The notes beneath the pieces were generated by a model. It saw only the letters and a list, made by a program, of their open reading frames with translations. It did no database searches and was not told the DNA's origin. 64,000 bases of DNA from Tamarix chinensis (taxonomy: Eukaryota > Streptophyta > Magnoliopsida > Caryophyllales > Tamaricaceae), in assembly GCA_030549775.1 (NCBI GenBank), contig CM060180.1:92712172-92776171 (forward strand), in the 5' to 3' direction. How positions within the stretch are numbered: the stretch's first letter is position 1; each line of letters opens with the position of its first letter. This document shows, one piece after another, positions 57,825 through 64,000 of this stretch. The translations under genes were made by a program, and so were the position numbers.

Positions 57825-58154
57825 CATACAATAAAACCGCGGTTACAGTCGCGGTTGCGGTCGCGATGTCGCGGTATCGGGGTGTCGCGAATGATATTTT
57901 CTATATCGCGGTTGTCGCGGCGTGAATTTTTAATTATTTTACACAACAAATATCAGCAAATATCGGCAAATATCGGTGAATATCGGCCAATATCGGTAAA
58001 ATATCGGCCGATATCCGAAATTTCGCCGATATCACGGCGATAAATGTGTGATTTTCTGTATCGGCCGCAATTTCGGAATTTCGCGTCGCGGCTGACCCGA
58101 AAACATCGAAATTGCGGCCGATACGCAATTGCGGTACCGATATTTGATTGTATG
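57825..58154 (+). mobile_element. CG-rich inverted-repeat element, copy 2, perfect 8-bp TSD
   Basis: 330 bases, CATACAATAAAACCGCGG...ATTTGATTGTATG, flanked by GATATTAC (57817-57824) and GATATTAC (58155-58162). The left part is a CGCGGT-type array (about 57838-57925). The right part is an array of AATATCGGCxA units (about 57945-58025), then CG-rich sequence. No coding sequence. Confidence 0.93.
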
Positions 58155-58185
58155 GATATTACTTCCACATCTAGTGCAATATGAC

Positions 58186-59401
58186 CATACAATAAAATCG
58201 CGGTCGCGGTCGCGGTGTCGCGGTATCGGAGTATCGCGGTCAATAAATTATGTGTCGCGACCGTCGCGGCGTGATTTATGATTTTTTTTTCACAATATGG
58301 ATTAAATATTATTTATTCATCATTTAATTACTTATACAACTATGTATGAATGTTATATGTTATATTAGAAGTCTTTAAATGACTTATTATATGTTAATTT
58401 ATTCTAACAACACTACTTTTGCTAATTAATAAATAATAAGTTATTATATGTTAAATTATATGTTATAAATTTATTATATGAAAATTTATAAATAACTTAT
58501 TATAGAACTTTCATGTAGCATATGAAAATTAGCAACATATTAATATATTATTCAACTAATAAATAATAGTTAATTAATAAAAACTAGATAGCATAAATTA
58601 AGTAGATTAGTTAGTTAATTAATAAAACATAGATAATATTATTACATATTAATAGTATAATTTAACATAAATTATTTAAATATTCTATATCTACTTAAAT
58701 AAAAAATATTTATACTAACTTTTGAGTTTTGAGGCACTTGTGAGTTGTTGTGACTTGCTCGAATGTTCCACCTTGCTCGAATGTTCCACGGTTCCACCGT
58801 TTATAAACTTCAGGGACTTATGACTTTTCCTCTTGCACGGTTGCACCTATCTGCCGATGTTGGACAGTCGAACTCCCAGGCCCCAGCCTTTGACTGTTCG
58901 ACAATCGACCTCCACCTCCATGGCTCCACTCCAGTGCTCGACACTCAACAGTCGACGGTTGACGGTCGACGGTCGACAGTCTTCCTCTTCCGACTTCGTA
59001 GACTTCCAATCTAAGGTTGTAGCTAGCTCCTCGTCGCCGTTCGCAGCTCGCCGTCAGCCCTCGTCGCTCGATTCTTTGGTTTCTGTGTTGCTGCCTTGCT
59101 GGTTTGTTTTCTTCCATCTCAGAGTTTTTCCGTTTTCATTTGTCTTCTACCCCTACTCGCAGGGCACCATGGATGGTGCTGGCTACTGAGTTTTTCCGAA
59201 TCTCAGTGTTTGGGTTGGGTAACCGATATTTCGGGGCAATATCGGCGATATTTTCCGATATCCGATATTGCGCCGATATATCGGCGATATTGCCGTGAAA
59301 TTTTTTTCCCGTCGCGTTTCGGTGGTTTTGCGTCGCGGCAGGCTGGGATTCCGAGAAATTGCGGCCGATACGCAATATCGGACCCGCGATTTAATTGTAT
59401 G
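58186..59401 (+). mobile_element. CG-rich inverted-repeat element, copy 3 (long form), perfect 8-bp TSD
   Basis: 1216 bases with ends CATACAATAAAATCGCGG and, reversed, CATACAATTAAATCGCGG (17 of 18 alike). Flanked by AATATGAC (58178-58185) and AATATGAC (59402-59409). The left CGCGGT array is followed by AT-rich sequence (58275-58735), then a GC-rich core (58740-59215), then an ATATCGG/CCGATAT array and the right end. No transposase domain is recognisable. The AT-rich part is shared with copy 4. Confidence 0.94.
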
Positions 59402-60286
59402 AATATGACACTATTATTCTGCTTACACTAGATGTTAAAACTAAAACTTAAAATTAAAACCAAAATAAAATTCCGCAACATTATTAATATAATAGGATAC
59501 CATCATAAAGTCAAATGATAAGAAAAACTATAGCTCGCCATTTATAAAGTCTCTTTAATCAGTAACCACATAAACACGCCATCCAATTTTATCTATTGAG
59601 TGGACAAAACCCAACCAGGAGGGTCACCTAGAAAATAAGTCTGAAGACTTCCAATAACAACCAAAACAAACCACAGAAAATCCACCTCTTGGGCAATCCC
59701 AGTTGTTCTAGCACCAAAGAGCAAAATCCAACCTCAATCATCCAATCCTAAAGTGTGCACACCCTCTAAAAAGTTTAAAATCTTAATAGAGTAGACATAG
59801 AGCCTTATTAGCTTTTGGCCAAGTAAATAAACTAAGTCACCACACGTCACTACAATCCAAAGATTATTGTTGATCCCCAACTCCAAGACCAATCCCATAA
59901 GACCCTAAATCAAACTCAAGTCTTTCACTTTAAATTTTAGTGTCTTATTCAAGGTGTAATAACCAAACAAAACCATACACAAACACAATCCCATTCATGT
60001 ATTATTTAACCACACTTCCAAAACTAGGCATTTCCATATTTGGTACTCTTTCAAAAATAACAACATTCCAAAAATAACATTTTCCATAATCAACAAAACG
60101 TATAAATAATACATCCATAAATATTACTTTATTAAATAAGATTTTCCACTGTAGCACTTTCTGATTTGAACAATTTCCAAAAAGAGTTGACCTCTTGGGT
60201 CATAATCCACCCACCATTATAATTTACTACTAATTAGAAAAATAAAGATTATGCATATATACTAATACCATAAGATAACATGTGCC

Positions 60287-60535
60287 CATACAATAAAATT
60301 GCGGTCGCGGTAACATTTGCGGTCACAGTGACGGAGTATCGCGGCCGAAAAATTATGTGTCGCGATCATCGCAACATGATTGTTTATTTTATTTTTTCCA
60401 CATTATACTATAAATCTTATTTATTCATCATTTAATTATTTGCAAAACTATACATTAATGTTATATATTATATTAGAAATCTTTTAATGACTCAGCATAT
60501 ATTAAATTATCCTAATAACACTACATTGGCCTTGT
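60287..60535 (+). mobile_element. CG-rich element, copy 4, left half only
   Basis: Starts CATACAATAAAATTGCGG and follows copy 3 through its CG-rich array and about 170 bases of AT-rich interior (TATTTATTCATCATTTAATT and on). It then ends without a right terminus. The 8 bases to its left are CATGTGCC; no partner was found. Confidence 0.78.
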
Positions 60536-62726
60536 AATGAGAAATAAGACGTATTGGTAATATGGTATTGAATATCACACTCACCTCTTCTTTAATTGTC
60601 CTATTGTTGTGTCTATTTGGAAGGAGATCATGGCTTGGTATTGCAAAAGGATCTACAACTACAACCCTCCATAGTATAATTCGAGCTCTTAGAAGAAGGC
60701 AAAAAGTTCACAGACTTCCAGGTTCATTACTTTTGTCCAGTGCTTAGCACTAGTGATGCATATGCTAATACAAATTGGGTCAAGTTAGGAAGGTGGTTAT
60801 CAATGGGGGATAACTGAATAAGAAAACAGAGAAGAGGGTGAAGATAATGGGTTGAATATGATCTTCGGTACCTCCTTAGATCATATACTAACAAGAACTA
60901 CCTAAGGTTTCAACACTTAGGATAAATCTTGTGAGATTTTAGGATTCAAACTTCAAGCTCATGCACTAGAGTTGAAGGTGAATGATTTTTGCTGAGAGAA
61001 ATAAGATAGCCAAAATCTGATTTTTTTTTTTTCATTCAAGTGTGAGCCCAACACTTATAGGAGAGTGTTGGGTCTCATTTAGTTGTAATACAACTCAACA
61101 AAAAAAGGACCGGTTTGGTTAACTAATCAGACTAATTAGTTGTCAAAGAGACTAACTTTAACTAGTTTAATCCTAACCAAAACTAAAGTTGACTTTGTAC
61201 TAGCTAAAACAGAGAAATCAGAATTGTTTAGGACCTTCTCAATGTCTTACATCTGACTTGGGAGGCTCCTTACAAGTTGATAAGCTAAGCTAAGCTAAAA
61301 ACATCATTAAAAGTAAAAAGTAAAAGTAGCTTTTATGCTAAAGACTAAATACATTATTAAAAGCATAAAGCAGAAAGTAACTTTTATGTTGCAAGCCTAA
61401 AGTTCCATCATAGCCTGAGCATAGGTTTCTTTTCTTCCAAAAAAGGTCTGCCCCCTCTAATGCTTATAGCTGTTGCTGCTGCTAGTGCCCACATCTGCCC
61501 AAAAAAGTGCAATTGTGGCTGCTATTTTGGGACCTAAACTATAGCCTATCCTTGGCTGGGTAGTGAGCCATTTAAGCCAAAAAAATGAGCCACTAAGGTG
61601 CAAAAAGGTGGTAGCTGGATTGGAGTTTTGCATGGCTTTCATGGCTTGGGGTTTAGTTAAACTAATTAGTCAGGGTGAGGAGGTTTTTATGTCCCTCTAA
61701 CTTAGAGAAATTAACAACTAAATTAATATCTTGGATAATGGATGCTCCTGCATCAACTAGCTGCTACTACTTACCTAGTATGGAGATTGGAGAGTGAGAA
61801 ATGAAGATGCTTTTGATTCTAAAGATCTAAATACTAATGGTTTAGTTGTACAGATTAAAAAGTGTGCATAGTTATTTATTTAGATAACCTTTTTGTAAAC
61901 CTCAGGTTCTAGATCGTAACTTTTGTCTAAGTAGAACAACCATTTTGAGGTATACCTGCTTCATTTTTTATTTTCCTTAGTAGAGCTACTATTATGTGGT
62001 ATGCCTACCTCTTTGTTTATTCTCTTCGGTATGCCTAGCATATTTGTGTAAATTACATGTTGATTTTAAAATATATTTGTAACTATTTATTTGATAAATA
62101 AGGCATGTTATTTAGTGGTAGATGCAAAGTTAATGAATACAATTCAATAGTCACTTAGTGTAAGGTATATATAATAAATGAATAATAAGAAATTATTACA
62201 AAATAAAATATTACATAAAATGTTCCACTATGGCTACCGCCAAACAGAATGTCATGGAGGATTTTCATAATCATCTTGTTGGTCTGCATTATAATGAACA
62301 CTGTAGTTATTGTGAACATCTCCTATGTTAAGTGTTCTAAAATTAGAAAATGATAATTGAAATTGTGGATATTATGTTGAAGAAGAAGAACTACCATCTT
62401 ATAGTAGTGTTACGCCAGGTTGAGATTGAGACAAATACTCTAGGTTTTGATTATGATTTAAATGACAGTAATAGTAATTTGGACGTGGATTTTATGCTCG
62501 TGCTAATGGTATCCCAATGTTTCCATAGTTTTTATAGCTAGAGGACGAATATTGATAACCATAACATAGATTTTGCCCTTGATATCTCTATGCCTCTAAC
62601 CAACTAGATGTGTTGCGAGCATAGTCTCCATACATGAGATTAGGAGGCATAGATTCACAAGGTTATGATAAAAATCAAATTGATGGAATCTTTGACCAGA
62701 ATAAGCTAAGTGGCAACCGCTAGTGC
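60536..62726. other. Stretch without a recognised gene
   Basis: Short frames only. The sequence at 60860-61260 has LTR-like features (AACACTTATAGGAGAGTGTTG, followed by a GTTAACTAATCAGACTAATT palindrome-rich part) but no defined edges. A T-run lies near 61020-61033. Two related AAAGCATAAAGCA-type blocks lie at 61300-61390. Confidence 0.4.
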
Positions 62727-62910
62727 CATACAATTAAATATTGGTCTCGATACGCAATATCGGCAAATATTTATAGGATTTTGGGTCAGTCAATATGCGA
62801 AATTGGCGATGCACGACAGATTTAGAATTTTACATATTTATCGGCGATATTTCGGTTATAGGCTGATATTTGCCGATATTTTACCAATATTTCACATATT
62901 TTGTAGTTTT
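62727..62910 (-). mobile_element. CG-rich element, copy 5, partial
   Basis: Begins CATACAATTAAATATTGG and follows copy 1 (same orientation) through the ATATCGG-type array to about 62910, where likeness ends. The other terminus is missing. The bases to its left are GCTAGTGC. Confidence 0.75.
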
Positions 62911-63176
62911 AATGGAAATGTATTTGGACTTTATTTTTATTCCTTTTTTTCAATTTTGAAAATCTAGCTTTATATCACACGTTTTCCGCTAACTTTATCA
63001 AATGAGGTTTAAGTTTGGATTGGACAAGTTTAACCTTGCATTTGGCATACATTAAGCGAATGGGTGCACCTCTCCTTATGTTCAATGTGGCAGTTTCATC
63101 CTCATTCTTAGCTTAGCTTCCACATTTTTTCCCTTTTAAAACAAAATTTTTCAAAAGTAAAAAATGGGGTGTTACA
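62911..63176 (+). repeat. End of a gypsy-type LTR
   Basis: Ends AAAAATGGGGTGTTACA at 63176, and its last 70 bases resemble the reversed left edge at 57752 (CTTCCACATTTTTT / CTTCCATATTATTT, then an A-rich tract and GGGGTGTTACA). The start of the LTR is not identified. Confidence 0.45.
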
Positions 63177-63479
63177 AAAGTAATATACCAAAGTACAAAA
63201 CTATTATTTTCAACTCCTCCCACTAATGTAGCTCTTGTCAATGAAAAAGCTTTGAGAAGTGTCTACCTGAAGAAGCTAATATATTAGGGATTTATATGGA
63301 AACTACTAAAGTATGGTTAAGTTCATCCAAGATTTTCTCCCCTTGTGTCTAATGTCATTCTGCAGCAACTATTTTTTGGGTTCCTTCTTTGCCCAGTTAT
63401 GTGTTGCTCTATTAGCTAACTTTTCATTTCTTACATGAGTTTGAAGTTTTTATCATCAAAATCTTTTTCGTTATATTTA

Positions 63480-63885
63480 CCTTAGGTGCTACTCACAAAT
63501 CAGTGGTCTAAGGAAACCTTGTTAGTCTCCCTAATCCTATACCACATTGCAGCACTAGCTAAACCTCTTTTATGTTTCCCATAAAAATCAAACACCACTT
63601 CACATTGTCTGCCAATAGTCTTACCACACCATGAAATGGCAATCCTAGAGTCCAACTCACCTTCAAGACTCAAGTTCCAAGCTCTTTCTACAAGGAGAAG
63701 AGCCATCTAAATGGCGTGAACCTCCACCACATTGATTTCCACAAAATCAATTGATATTGGGAAGATATCTAAATTTACCATGCCAATCTCTTGAGACACC
63801 ACCAATTGCTGCCTTATGTGCATCTAGCATGATGCAGGAACATCCAACATAAATGGGCATAATTTACTATTAATTTTCCCAAAAA
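63480..63885 (-). pseudogene. RNase H-like (RVT_3 type) remnant of a LINE
   Basis: On the minus strand: AAIGGVSRDWHGKFRYLPN near 63810-63750, then EINVVEVHAI, MALLLVERAWNL and LDSRIAISWCG (63720-63600), and later CEVVFDFYG. This matches the RNase H domain at the C-terminus of plant LINE ORF2 and its free-standing relatives: the glycine-rich start, the E-x-x-A helix and the D-S-R strand. At least one frameshift occurs between the first two blocks. The rest of the element would lie beyond the window's right edge. Confidence 0.68.
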
Positions 63886-64000
63886 AGAAGACCCAAAAAC
63901 CTTTCTAATTTGAAAAAATTTAATAAATTAATTTATAAGCTACTTAGCCATGCAAAAGCCGTATTTAAGCCATCACCTTTTGACAAATTTCAAGGGGCTT

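Larger units (their letters stand above)
57752..60286 (-). repeat. Gypsy-type LTR remnant with CG-rich insertions
   Basis: Begins TGTAACACCCCC on the plus strand, the usual reversed end of a Del/Tekay-type LTR. Removing the CG-rich copies at 57825-58154 and 58186-59401 leaves a continuous A-rich sequence. The far edge is not defined; the value given is where the next CG-rich copy starts. Confidence concerns the left edge mainly. Confidence 0.45.

Noticed and set aside
58763..59189. Frames of 80-120 codons on both strands in the GC-rich core of the long CG-rich element
   Set aside because: Open frames are expected in GC-rich sequence with few stop codons; no domain is recognised and the frames overlap in opposite directions.
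60287..62910. Copies 4 and 5 of the CG-rich element as the two ends of one 2.6-kb element
   Set aside because: Copy 5 starts with the same terminus orientation as an inverted copy, not as the right end of copy 4, and the flanking 8-mers do not match.

Overview
This is nuclear DNA from a flowering plant, most likely a eudicot. It is AT-rich and made mostly of broken, nested transposable elements: Ty3/gypsy chromoviruses with chromodomain-type ends, an Athila-like element, PIF/Harbinger transposons, an L1-type LINE, Cassandra-type LTRs carrying 5S rRNA sequence, and Stowaway, hAT and SINE-like elements. One host-type gene is recognisable: a RanBP2-type zinc-finger gene of the VAR3/OZ (organelle zinc finger) kind, on the minus strand, with exons spread over about 14 kb (41.9-56.1 kb). 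No tRNA gene, intact rRNA gene, CRISPR array or bacterial-style operon is visible.

Layout. 1.6-11.4 kb: a minus-strand chromovirus with both LTRs (1614-2006 and 11022-11415), split by a nested Athila-like element (about 2.5-8.26 kb). 12.4-15.4 kb: a minus-strand PIF/Harbinger transposon with decayed transposase and Myb/SANT-like genes. 15.8-18.7 kb: a solo LTR with a 5-bp target-site duplication. 18.97-19.28 kb: a Cassandra-type solo LTR with a perfect 5-bp duplication. 22.6-26.3 kb: LTR-like sequence, then an internally deleted LINE. 26.8-34.98 kb: a plus-strand Del/Tekay-like gypsy element, with a 500-base run of N inside integrase, inserted into a second PIF/Harbinger transposon whose Myb/SANT-like gene also carries a hAT-like insertion (35736-37120).

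From 41.9 to 56.1 kb lies the zinc-finger gene. Each short exon encodes the second half of one finger and the first half of the next. Three of these exons sit in diverged copies of the same exon-plus-intron segment, so the gene grew by internal duplication. One copy has a 5-bp deletion, and the last exon has a 2-bp deletion that makes a stop codon. Its introns hold MITEs, a deleted gypsy element, a 31-bp minisatellite and SINE-like pieces. Exons upstream of 56133 were not found.

From 57 to 63 kb lies gypsy LTR sequence hit several times by a CG-rich inverted-repeat element whose ends read CATACAATWAAATCGCGG-like and which makes 8-bp target duplications. Five copies occur in the window, two with perfect duplications. 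This family, which I cannot name, is the most novel-looking item here. The window ends with a LINE-type RNase H remnant on the minus strand. All reading was done by eye; boundaries given as approximate are approximate.
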